Of a stretch of DNA of 64,000 nucleotides, positions 34,815 to 43,228 are shown piece by piece. The DNA lies in contig NZ_CP077093.1 in the NCBI RefSeq assembly GCF_014268755.2, forward strand, positions 2,902,001 through 2,966,000, read 5' to 3'. Origin of the DNA: Pseudomonas vanderleydeniana. GTDB lineage: Bacteria; Pseudomonadota; Gammaproteobacteria; Pseudomonadales; Pseudomonadaceae. The notes below the pieces were generated by a model. It did no database searches and had not been told where the DNA came from. It worked only from the letters and a program-made list of their open reading frames with translations. The position numbers were made by a program, and so were the translations under genes. Each line of letters opens with the position of its first letter. Position 1 is the stretch's first letter.

Positions 34815-35531
34815 ATGAAGAGCATGCCTCGTGTGCTGGTGGTCGAGCCCGACCGCCTGATCCGTGAACAGTTGCGCGCCTGTCTTGCCGCCGAAGGCTA
34901 TGGGGTCGACGACGCCGTTTCCACCGAGCAGGCCGAGGTCTTGCTTGGCCGCCTGCCGCCTGCGCTGGTGGTGCTCAATGCGCAGTTGCCGGCCAGCCTG
35001 CGGCTGGTCCGTCAGTGGCGAGCCTGTTCGGAGGTCGGAATCATCCTGATCGGTGGGCGCAACGACGAGGCCGAGCGGATCGCCGCGCTCGATTGCGGTG
35101 CCGATGATTGCCTGGGCAGTCCCTTGAACCCGCGCGAGCTGTTGTGCCGTGCGCGCAACCTGATACGCCGGGTCGACCGGCTCCAGCCGGACAGCGCGCA
35201 GTCCACCGGCCCTCTCGAACGCTTCGCCAATTGGACCCTGGACACCGATCGGCGCCGACTCAAGTCCTTCGATGGCAGCGAAACCCTGCTCAGCCATGGC
35301 GAGTTCCAGTTGCTCAAGGTGTTCCTGCGCAACACCGGCCATACGCTGAACCGCGATCAACTGATGGAGCAGTTGCGCAACCGCGAATGGCTGCCCAGCG
35401 ATCGCTCCATCGACGTACTGGTCGGGCGCCTGCGGCGCAAGCTGCAGGACGACCCGGCCGCGCCGGAACTGATCATCACCATCCATGGCGCGGGCTATCT
35501 GTTCACCGCCCGGACCTTGCGGGCGGCGTGA
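34815..35531 (+). CDS. OmpR-type regulator with degenerate receiver domain
   Basis: 238-residue receiver (1-120) plus winged-helix (about 135-235) regulator. The DNA-binding part is intact (LLSHGEFQLLKVFLRNTGHTLNRDQLMEQL; RSIDVLVGRLRRKLQDDP; IHGAGYLF). In the receiver the phospho-acceptor Asp is Asn55 (VVLNAQLP), the acidic pair is E11-P12, the switch Thr is Gly80 and the conserved Lys is Ser102 (GSPLNPREL). It therefore cannot be phosphorylated in the normal way. No histidine kinase gene is adjacent. It may be a phosphorylation-independent activator of the surrounding catabolic operons. Confidence 0.85.
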   Translation: MKSMPRVLVVEPDRLIREQLRACLAAEGYGVDDAVSTEQAEVLLGRLPPALVVLNAQLPASLRLVRQWRACSEVGIILIGGRNDEAERIAALDCGADDCLGSPLNPRELLCRARNLIRRVDRLQPDSAQSTGPLERFANWTLDTDRRRLKSFDGSETLLSHGEFQLLKVFLRNTGHTLNRDQLMEQLRNREWLPSDRSIDVLVGRLRRKLQDDPAAPELIITIHGAGYLFTARTLRAA

Positions 35532-35532
35532 G

Positions 35533-38500
35533 TCACAGGTCGCTCGACTCGACCCAGCGCACCATCCCGCGTTCGCGCACCAGGGCCTGGCTGAGGTCGT
35601 CGATGCTGTCGAACAGACGCGCTTCGCTGAAACCCCATCGCGGCTGGTGGATGTAGAACTTGCCGGTTTCGGCAGGGGTCTTGATCGGCGTGGCCTTCAG
35701 CGAGCGGTCAGTGGCGCGGCTGATCAGTACCGACCCTCGCGGTGCCGCCTCGATGGTGAACATGCCGGCATTGGTCAACTGCGGGTGGGTGTCGAGCACG
35801 GGTTGGCGCAGGAAGATCGCCAGGTCGTCGAGTTCGACCACCTGCCGCAGGCCGGCTTGCTTGAGCCCCCACACCAGGTCGGCGAGGCTTGCGTAGTCGG
35901 TGCCGATGAGGCGGCCGAGCTCGGTGCGCAACAGGCCGCTCGGGTCCTCCATGTGGAATGCCACGTAGGTGCGCCCGCTGCGGCTGATACGCTGGCTCTG
36001 GCGGATGGGCTGTTCGTGCACCACGAGGGGCTGCGGCATGCCTGGATCGCTGAATCGCCTGGACAGCCAGACCGCGTGGTACTGCCCGCCGTGCTGTTCG
36101 ATCAGGAAGTCGCCCCGTGCTCTCATCAGGGCCCGGTGCGGTTTGGGCACCACGGGCAGGGGTTGGGGCGAGACGTTCACCTCCAGCAGGGCATGGGCGC
36201 GCAGGAACCAGAGTTGGCCGAACCGGTTCAGGGTGGAGTCGCCGGTATCGCGTAGGATCTGCAGGGGCAGGGGTTGCCCGCCGGTATCGGTGGCGCGCAG
36301 GCTCACCGCGCCCAGCAGGTCCGCCAGGCCCGGTTCGCCCTTCAGGGTGGCGGCATGGATGTCCTGGACCAGTGCCAACCAGCGGCCCCCTCCGTGTTGC
36401 AACTGGTCGGCGTTGATCACCTGGCTGGCGTAGTACTTCAGGGGACGGGTTCTATTCGGGTTCGACTGGTTGATGCCCAGGCGATAGCTGGCGACACAGT
36501 CGATGGCCTGGACCCGGATGCCATTCTCGTGGGCATGCCGCAGCAGGGTGAACAGTGACTGCTGCCCCTGCGGGTCGATCCCCTCGAGGATGTCCAGGTG
36601 GCGCAGCTTCTCCCGGAAAACCGGGGACATGAAGCCCGTGCGGTTGAAGTCGTCGAGGTGACTCGCCTGGTCGAGATCCGTCATCAGGTTCTCCAGGTAC
36701 AAAGTCTTGAGCCGGTGGTCCCTGGCCAGCGGGCGCATCTGGTCGACCAGCAGCTTGCGGCCTGCACGGGCACCGTGTGGAGCACCGAGGACGATACCGT
36801 CCTGGTGCCGATAGGCGCGGTCGAACAGCTGGGTGGTCGAGGTGGCGTCCGCCAGGTCGGCAATCGCTGTCCTGGCCGGCAGGGCCGGGCCTTCGGCGAA
36901 GAACCGATTGGCCTGTTCCACCAATTGTTGCCGGCGATGGGTGTATTGGCGCGCGGCCTCACGTTGCGCCATGGGCAGGCCGAGCGCGTCGGGATCGATG
37001 CGGGCGCCGCTGTCGATGTAGGTGGAGATTGTCTGGCGATGGGCCGCGGGTATTTCGTAGCGTGCGGCCCCCACCTGTGCCGGCAACCGGTCCATGCCGC
37101 CGAGCAGACGGCCGATGGGCAGCGGCCGCCAATGGCCATCCATCCTGACCAGCTCGATATCCTGCGCCCAATGCTTCTGCTTGAGCACGTAGCGCCTGCC
37201 GGCCAAGGTTCCGGTACGGTACCACTTGCCCTCCAGTTGTACGTATTCGTCCAGGCGCTGGGTACGGCTGACGAACAGGCCATCATGCAGGTAGTCGAGC
37301 TCGGGCGGCGTGCGTATTTCATGGGCCCTGAGGTCGGCTGCCAGGGATCTCAGGGAGGTCGCTGCCGATGGCTCGGCATTGAGCAGCGGCTGGAGCAGGC
37401 CGTCCTGACCGATCCGTGTGGTCTTGATCAGCCGGGACAGCCTCGTTGGCAGCGATGGCACCTGGCGCAGCAGCGGCTTGAGCGGCTGCAGGGGCAGCGG
37501 GGCCGCCGCATCGCTGAGGGTCTGGATCAGGGCGTCGGCGGCTTCCTGGTACTGCTGCAGGGCCAGTGCCTGGCTGACATTGCCCAACCCGTAGAGACCA
37601 CGCAGCAGATAGGCCGGCAGGCTCAATTGCAGGGGCGCGAGGCCCAGTATGACTTCGGCGGCCAGATGCAGGCCCGCGTTGATCCAGTACCAGAGCGTGT
37701 CCTGGTCCACCCGTTGATTGCTCGCCCCGAAGTATTCCACGCTGGCAATCACGTGCCTGACCCTGGCGTCGAACAGTGTGCTGAACAGGTCACCTTCAAT
37801 GGGAAAGTAGCGTACCCGCGGGAACTGGCGGGCAAACAGCTGCCTGGGCTCCCACTGTTCGTTGCGCGCCGCGCGCGCGAGGCAGTATTCCTTCCAGCCC
37901 TTCTCGCGCAGCAGCGATTCGAGAGCGGCGAGGTTGCTCAGTTCGCGCACGGCCTTGCCATCCGGTGCCTGGGGCGCGAGGAGCAACAGGCTGGTGTCGG
38001 CCGCGCTGGTGCTGATGACCAGTACCTCGTCCAGGCTCATGCCGTTGCGTGCCTCGCCCGTGCCCCCGAGCATCAGGTAGTTGGCATGCACTTCATGGCC
38101 GTCCAGCAGTGGCCGCTTCCTGGCCGATGGATGCTGCAGCAGGTGCTCGATACGCCTGAGGCCACGTTGCAACGGGGTGTTCGTGGCATCGAACAGATCG
38201 CCGCTCAGGTGCGCGACATAGGCATGCAATTGTAGCCGTGCACGTTCTCCCGCGATCCATTCGCCGCGCAGCGATGCCTGGTCCTTGCCCAACAGTCGGT
38301 CCTGGAGCAGCACCTTGTATTGGCCCGGTGCATCCACGGTGCGAATGATGGCGGCAATTTCCCTGTTCGACAGGTTCAGCGTGGTGCCTGCCAGCGTGCG
38401 GACCCTGGCCTTGAACGTGACATTCTCGCCCAGGCGTGATCCGGGAATGTTCTCCAGTGCCAGGGCGGTCAGCGACAGGCTGCGCCGGCGGCTGGTCACG

Positions 38501-41169
38501 GTCGATGGCAGGCTTTGCCAGGCCGGACTGGGGTAGGTCTGGGTATGCGTGACCTGCACCTCGACGGCATCCGGATCGATCGCTGCCTGGGGATAGTGCT
38601 GTTGCAGGTGGGTCTTGAGCAGGCGGGTCGCGTAGTGCCTGAGCGCGGGCAGGTCGCCGAGGCTGGCGGGTACCGGGCTGGCCTTCAGTGTTGGGCGCCA
38701 GAGCGTGGCCAGGCGGTTCTGCTCCTGGGCGGACAACCGACCGATACGTTCGAGCAGCTCGCCGAACAGCAGCTCGCGATTGCGCCGTGCCAGGACCGGG
38801 AAGATATCCAGGCTTTTCGCCAGGTTGACGGACTCATTGAACTGACGGGCGAACTCGTCGACATCGTTGTTGAGCCCCGGGGCGCCCCGGGCAAAGCGCC
38901 AGGTGTCGGCGAAGTCCAGCTTCTGCCGTGCCAGCAGGCCGTCGACCAGCACCTGCAGGGCATCGCCTGTCTCCAGGCGGTAGCTGAAGAGAGACGTCCC
39001 GCCGGAGGTCTGGGGGATATTGAGGGCCTGCTGCCGTTTCGGCAGCAGGTCGAGCAGGGACTGGCGTTCGGTTTCGTCGTCGAAACGCTGGGTCAGGCTG
39101 CGCGTGAGCGCCTGCAAGGTCGTGAACTGCTCCAGGCCCCGGCCGATCTGGTAGAGCAGTGCCGGCAGCTTGTAGGTCTCCTCGTCGGGGCTGCTGCTGA
39201 TGACCAGGCAGCCTTCCAGGGCCGTGTTGCCTGGCTGCAGGATGATCCGGTAGACATGGACCGGCGGCGCGACGGGGGAGGCCTTGAGGCGCTGGGCGGA
39301 CGTGGGGTGGTCGAGGACCCGCTCCAGGTCCTGTCGATTGCTTTCGTCCAGGGTCAGGTCCAGTTCGCGCAGGAGCGCTTCCTGGCGAATCTGCGTGCGC
39401 AGGTTCTCCTTCAGCAGTGTCGCGGCGCTGCTCCAGAAACTGTCCAGGCGCGCGGCGAACTGCTGGTCGAAATCCTTGCCGGCCTGCTCCAGGGTGCTGG
39501 CCAGGCGGGTCACGTCCAGGCCCGGCAGTTGCTGGTTGTCGTCGCTGTCGGTCGCGCGGGCGTACAGACCGCTGCGGGTCGCATCGAGCGTCTGGATGTT
39601 GCCGGCCAGGTGTTGGGTAAAAAGCTCGGTCAGTGTGCGTGACTGCGTGACGGCACGGTAGAGCACCGGCTCGCCAGGCTCGTCGAGCGTTGACACCGGC
39701 CTGTAGCCAGTCTGCTCATAGGTATTCAGATAGATCGCGTCGGGGTTCGTCGACGCTGCCTGCGGGTAATCCTGTACCAGTTGCCGGCCCAGCATCAGGG
39801 CGGCGAACCAGCGGAAATTCGGTTGTTGGCGTGCCAGCACGAGGGTTCGTGCGTTGGTGGCCACCAGCGTATCGAACAAGGCCCGCTGGCGTTGGGCGAG
39901 CTGGTCGGGGGAGACGAAGGCGGCCGGTGGTTGCTGCTGGAATCCGTTGCTGTCGGGGAGGCGCTGTGGTGGCGGGATAGCCGGTATCTCAAGCAGGGTA
40001 CGCAGGTGGTCACGTGGCAGGGCGGCACGTTGCAGCAGGTCGCGGATCGTTTCACGGTCCGTCAGTCCGAGCGCCTCGCGCAGGGGGGCAGGCAGGTTCG
40101 CCAGCGCCGAGGGCAGGTCGGGCTGGGGCTTGGGCTGCGTATCCTCGCTCGTTGCCAGGGTAAAGTGATCGGCTTGGCGCAGGATGACCGCGCGCTGCCG
40201 GGCCTGTGGCTCGCCGATAGCGGCCAGCAACGGGCCGTCCGCTGTCCGTTCGCGCAGTTCCAGCCGGACGCCCCCGGCAGACCCGCCAGGCCAGCTGGCG
40301 AGGCTGTGCATCATCAAGCGCAGGCTATCGCGATGGTGCGCTCGGCTGGCGAGAAACAGACCTTCATAGGCCTGGCCCAGGCGTTGCTCCTGCAGGTACC
40401 AGCGAGCGTCCCGCAACGGGCTTTCGCCCAGTTCACCGGCAGAGAGTCTCAGCGCTTCGAGATCGCTCGCGTCGGCACTGGCCAGCAGCTCGACTGCCGC
40501 CGATTTCGACAGCAACGGGAGCTGTTGGCGCAGCAGGTTCACCAGAGGCTCATCGGAGCGTTGCGCCAGGGCATGGAAGCTGTCGAACAGTTCCTGTCGG
40601 TGCGAGTGCAGCAGGGGCCTGATCCTGTGTCTGAGCGCGACCAGCCGTGCGTCGCTGCCCAGGTGCTGGCCATCCAGCAGGCGTTCAGCCTGGGCGGGGT
40701 CCAGTTGTTCCAGGACGTCCCGCCACAGCGAGCCTCCGAGCAGGCGGGCACGGGCAATCCGTATCCGTGGCAATCCGGGCGAGCGATCGGGGCCATATTC
40801 GGCCGCCACCGTTTCCGGTGGGTCGTAGACCTGCAAGACACAGGTTGCCGGCCAGATCAGTTCCAGGCACGACAGCTGCAATTGCCAGTGCAGATGGGAG
40901 ACTTCCCGGGCCCCGGCTGGAGCCTCGTCCAACCTGTCGACGAATGCCTGCAACTGCCCGTCCAGTTCAAAGCGTGCACGGGTGTCGAGCAGCAGGGCGG
41001 GTACTCGCGGGGATTCGGCGTAGGCGCGGCGCACTGCCGGGTTGTCGATGCCGCTGGCCAGGCGGATGTGCCGGGCGGTCTGCTCCGGCAGGTCGGCGAG
41101 AAAGTGTTGGACGGCCTGTTCCAGCGAACTGTCGGCCTGGTGTGTGTGTGGCGTGATGCGGGGGCTCAT
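35533..41169 (-). CDS. Giant dermonecrotic-toxin-like protein
   Basis: 1878-residue protein with no signal peptide, resembling the large Pseudomonas dermonecrotic-toxin-domain (DUF6543-type) proteins. Repeated VYRIILQPGNTALEGCLVISSSPDEETYK and NYLMLGGTGEARNGMSLDEVLVIST-like blocks suggest duplicated adhesion or processing modules. A hydrophobic stretch near 1170-1200 (AAEVILGLAPLQLSLPAYLL) may insert in membranes. Around 1455-1560, VLGAPHGARAGRKLL, TLYLENLMTDLD and GIRVQAIDC recall the ChaN/EreA-like fold found in PMT-type effector toxins. No immunity or secretion gene is next to it. ATG 41169 follows AAGGAG. Target and export route are unknown. Confidence 0.65.
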   Translation of the reverse strand: MSPRITPHTHQADSSLEQAVQHFLADLPEQTARHIRLASGIDNPAVRRAYAESPRVPALLLDTRARFELDGQLQAFVDRLDEAPAGAREVSHLHWQLQLSCLELIWPATCVLQVYDPPETVAAEYGPDRSPGLPRIRIARARLLGGSLWRDVLEQLDPAQAERLLDGQHLGSDARLVALRHRIRPLLHSHRQELFDSFHALAQRSDEPLVNLLRQQLPLLSKSAAVELLASADASDLEALRLSAGELGESPLRDARWYLQEQRLGQAYEGLFLASRAHHRDSLRLMMHSLASWPGGSAGGVRLELRERTADGPLLAAIGEPQARQRAVILRQADHFTLATSEDTQPKPQPDLPSALANLPAPLREALGLTDRETIRDLLQRAALPRDHLRTLLEIPAIPPPQRLPDSNGFQQQPPAAFVSPDQLAQRQRALFDTLVATNARTLVLARQQPNFRWFAALMLGRQLVQDYPQAASTNPDAIYLNTYEQTGYRPVSTLDEPGEPVLYRAVTQSRTLTELFTQHLAGNIQTLDATRSGLYARATDSDDNQQLPGLDVTRLASTLEQAGKDFDQQFAARLDSFWSSAATLLKENLRTQIRQEALLRELDLTLDESNRQDLERVLDHPTSAQRLKASPVAPPVHVYRIILQPGNTALEGCLVISSSPDEETYKLPALLYQIGRGLEQFTTLQALTRSLTQRFDDETERQSLLDLLPKRQQALNIPQTSGGTSLFSYRLETGDALQVLVDGLLARQKLDFADTWRFARGAPGLNNDVDEFARQFNESVNLAKSLDIFPVLARRNRELLFGELLERIGRLSAQEQNRLATLWRPTLKASPVPASLGDLPALRHYATRLLKTHLQQHYPQAAIDPDAVEVQVTHTQTYPSPAWQSLPSTVTSRRRSLSLTALALENIPGSRLGENVTFKARVRTLAGTTLNLSNREIAAIIRTVDAPGQYKVLLQDRLLGKDQASLRGEWIAGERARLQLHAYVAHLSGDLFDATNTPLQRGLRRIEHLLQHPSARKRPLLDGHEVHANYLMLGGTGEARNGMSLDEVLVISTSAADTSLLLLAPQAPDGKAVRELSNLAALESLLREKGWKEYCLARAARNEQWEPRQLFARQFPRVRYFPIEGDLFSTLFDARVRHVIASVEYFGASNQRVDQDTLWYWINAGLHLAAEVILGLAPLQLSLPAYLLRGLYGLGNVSQALALQQYQEAADALIQTLSDAAAPLPLQPLKPLLRQVPSLPTRLSRLIKTTRIGQDGLLQPLLNAEPSAATSLRSLAADLRAHEIRTPPELDYLHDGLFVSRTQRLDEYVQLEGKWYRTGTLAGRRYVLKQKHWAQDIELVRMDGHWRPLPIGRLLGGMDRLPAQVGAARYEIPAAHRQTISTYIDSGARIDPDALGLPMAQREAARQYTHRRQQLVEQANRFFAEGPALPARTAIADLADATSTTQLFDRAYRHQDGIVLGAPHGARAGRKLLVDQMRPLARDHRLKTLYLENLMTDLDQASHLDDFNRTGFMSPVFREKLRHLDILEGIDPQGQQSLFTLLRHAHENGIRVQAIDCVASYRLGINQSNPNRTRPLKYYASQVINADQLQHGGGRWLALVQDIHAATLKGEPGLADLLGAVSLRATDTGGQPLPLQILRDTGDSTLNRFGQLWFLRAHALLEVNVSPQPLPVVPKPHRALMRARGDFLIEQHGGQYHAVWLSRRFSDPGMPQPLVVHEQPIRQSQRISRSGRTYVAFHMEDPSGLLRTELGRLIGTDYASLADLVWGLKQAGLRQVVELDDLAIFLRQPVLDTHPQLTNAGMFTIEAAPRGSVLISRATDRSLKATPIKTPAETGKFYIHQPRWGFSEARLFDSIDDLSQALVRERGMVRWVESSDL

Positions 41170-41258
41170 GCCGGACTCCTTGTCGTTGCGCGATGGCTGC
41201 CATTCAGCGCGCAAGCCCAGCGTCATGAGCGGTAGTTAATGCTCGCGGCAACAAGGAT

Positions 41259-41400
41259 GTTCAAAGATGTAACAGGTTTGTCTCCAGGGTGCGTCTCCTG
41301 GAGAAAATTGCCTTTAAGAACATAGGAATAGCTGACTTGTGCGGCCCCTTGCAGACCTCGCCGGGGGCGATTGCCATGCTATTGAACAAGTGTTTAATAT
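41259..41400 (+). promoter_or_regulatory. Regulon promoter B (aruI)
   Basis: Box GTTCAAAGATGTAACA at 41259-41274; -35 TTGCCA at 41371-41376; operator TATTGAAC-AAGT-GTTTAATA at 41380-41399 in the 18-bp spacer; -10 TAATAT at 41395-41400. Box-to-operator distance is identical to promoter A (120 bp from AAGATG to GAAC). Confidence 0.78.
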
Positions 41401-41447
41401 CTCCCTGCGCTCCCCATCATTCCACAACAACAAAGGCGAGGGCTGGC

Positions 41448-43079
41448 ATGAACTCCCCATCGATTCCCGACGTTTCCCCGACCCCCCTCACCGGTGGCCA
41501 GGCCCTGGTCCGGCTATTGGCCCACTACGGTGTCGACACGGTGTTCGGCATTCCTGGCGTGCACACCCTGGAGCTGTATCGCGGGCTGCCCGGCAGCGGT
41601 ATCCGCCATGTGCTGACCCGCCACGAGCAGGGTGCCGGATTCATGGCCGACGGCTATGCGCGGGTCAGTGGCCAGCCGGGCGTCTGCTTCATCATCACCG
41701 GCCCGGGGGTGACCAACGCGGCCACGGCCATTGGCCAGGCCTATGCCGACTCGATTCCACTGCTGGTGATTTCCAGCGTCAACCAGACCGCCAGCCTGGG
41801 CAAGGGCTGGGGTTGCCTGCACGAGACCCAGGACCAGCGGGCAATCACCGCGCCGATCACCGCGTTTTCCGCAGTGGCCTTGAACACCGACGACCTGCCT
41901 GAGCTTATTGCCCGTGCCTATGCCGTATTCGACAGCGAGCGGCCGCGGCCGGTGCATATTTCGGTACCGCTGGATGTGCTGGCCGGGCCGGTCAGTCGCG
42001 ACTGGAGCGCCGAGGTGGTACGTCGTCCAGGACGGGGGTTGCCTGCTGCACCGGCACTGGAAGAGGCGGTCCGGCGCCTGCAACAGGCCCGACGACCGAT
42101 GATCATCGCCGGTGGCGGTGCACTGGCTGCTGGCGCAGAGCTGAAGATGCTGAGCGAGCGCCTGGCGGCACCGGTGTTCACCAGTGTCGCCGGCAAGGGG
42201 CTGCTGCTCCCGGACATGCCGCTCAACGCCGGCTCCAGCCTGTGCGTCGAACCCGGTTGGACGCTGATCGGCCAGGCTGACCTGATACTCGCGGTCGGCA
42301 CCGAAATGGCCGATACCGACTACTGGCGTGAACGCCTGCCGCTGACCGGCGAGGTGATCCGGGTCGATATCGACCCGCGCAAGTTCAATGATTTCTATCC
42401 CTGCCGTGTCGCACTGCACGGGGATGCACAGCAGACCCTGGCAGCCTTGCTGGCACGGCTGCCGACGGCGCCCCGGGATGCCACGCAGGCGAGCAGGGCA
42501 GTGGCGGCCTTGAAGGCCGCCGTGCGCGAAGGTCAGGGTGCTTTGCAGAACATCCACCAGCGAATTCTCGATTGCATCGAGGCGACGTTGCCGGCCAATG
42601 CGTTCATCAGCAGCGACATGACCCAGTTGGCCTATACCGGCAACTACGCCTTCGCCAGCCGCGCGCCGCGCAGTTGGTTGCATCCCACCGGCTACGGCAC
42701 GCTCGGCTATGGCCTGCCAGCGGGAATCGGTGCCAAGTTCGGGGCGCCGCAACGTCCCGGGTTGGTCCTGGTAGGCGATGGCGGTTTTCTCTACACGGCC
42801 CAGGAACTGGCCACGGCGGTCGAGGAGTTGGACAGCCCGCTGGTGGTGCTGCTGTGGAACAACGATGCCCTCGGCCAGATCCGTGACGACATGCTCAACC
42901 TGGACATCGAGCCGATCGGGGTATTGCCGCGTAATCCGGATTTTGCACTGCTGGCCCGGGCCTTCGGCTGCCGGGTGGCGCAGCCGCAGGACCTGGACGA
43001 GCTCGAGCGTGACCTGCGGGCCGGGTTCGACCACGCCGGGGTGACGCTGATCGAGCTCAGGCACGCCTGCGTGCGCTAG
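41448..43079 (+). CDS. aruI: AruI-like thiamine-diphosphate 2-ketoarginine decarboxylase
   Basis: 543-residue ThDP enzyme of the acetolactate-synthase/IlvB fold, closest by eye to AruI (5-guanidino-2-oxopentanoate decarboxylase). It has the three ThDP domains in order: VDTVFGIPGVHTLELYRGLP with the cofactor-activating Glu in LTRHEQGAGFMADGYAR, the central Rossmann domain (RRPMIIAGGGALAAGAELK), and the PP domain with metal motif VGDGGFLYTAQELATAVEELDSPLVVLLWNN. The reaction would give 4-guanidinobutanal and CO2. It lies directly before an AruH-type aminotransferase. Start chosen at ATG 41448 after GGCGAGGGC. Confidence 0.8.
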   Translation: MNSPSIPDVSPTPLTGGQALVRLLAHYGVDTVFGIPGVHTLELYRGLPGSGIRHVLTRHEQGAGFMADGYARVSGQPGVCFIITGPGVTNAATAIGQAYADSIPLLVISSVNQTASLGKGWGCLHETQDQRAITAPITAFSAVALNTDDLPELIARAYAVFDSERPRPVHISVPLDVLAGPVSRDWSAEVVRRPGRGLPAAPALEEAVRRLQQARRPMIIAGGGALAAGAELKMLSERLAAPVFTSVAGKGLLLPDMPLNAGSSLCVEPGWTLIGQADLILAVGTEMADTDYWRERLPLTGEVIRVDIDPRKFNDFYPCRVALHGDAQQTLAALLARLPTAPRDATQASRAVAALKAAVREGQGALQNIHQRILDCIEATLPANAFISSDMTQLAYTGNYAFASRAPRSWLHPTGYGTLGYGLPAGIGAKFGAPQRPGLVLVGDGGFLYTAQELATAVEELDSPLVVLLWNNDALGQIRDDMLNLDIEPIGVLPRNPDFALLARAFGCRVAQPQDLDELERDLRAGFDHAGVTLIELRHACVR

Positions 43080-43135
43080 TGCACTGTCGTGAAAACGACC
43101 TGTTTGCACTGAACGCGAAGCCTGCGTTCTTTCGC

Positions 43136-43155
43136 TGTTGAACGAGTGTTCAGTC
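43136..43155. promoter_or_regulatory. Operator-like palindrome C (aminotransferase fusion)
   Basis: TGTTGAAC-GAGT-GTTCAGTC, same 8-4-8 layout as sites A, B and D, 73 bp upstream of the fusion gene. The core GAAC...GTTC is perfect and the outer arms are weaker. Confidence 0.65.
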
Positions 43156-43228
43156 TTGGCTATGTTGGCTCCACCACCCCCGGTTGGTTGCGGGCTTGCG
43201 TTTCTTCATCTTCGAATGAGGCACTGGC

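Noticed and set aside
36598..38235. 545-codon plus-strand open frame inside the toxin-like gene
   Set aside because: Antisense shadow of the 1878-residue gene; no homology features and no ribosome-binding site.
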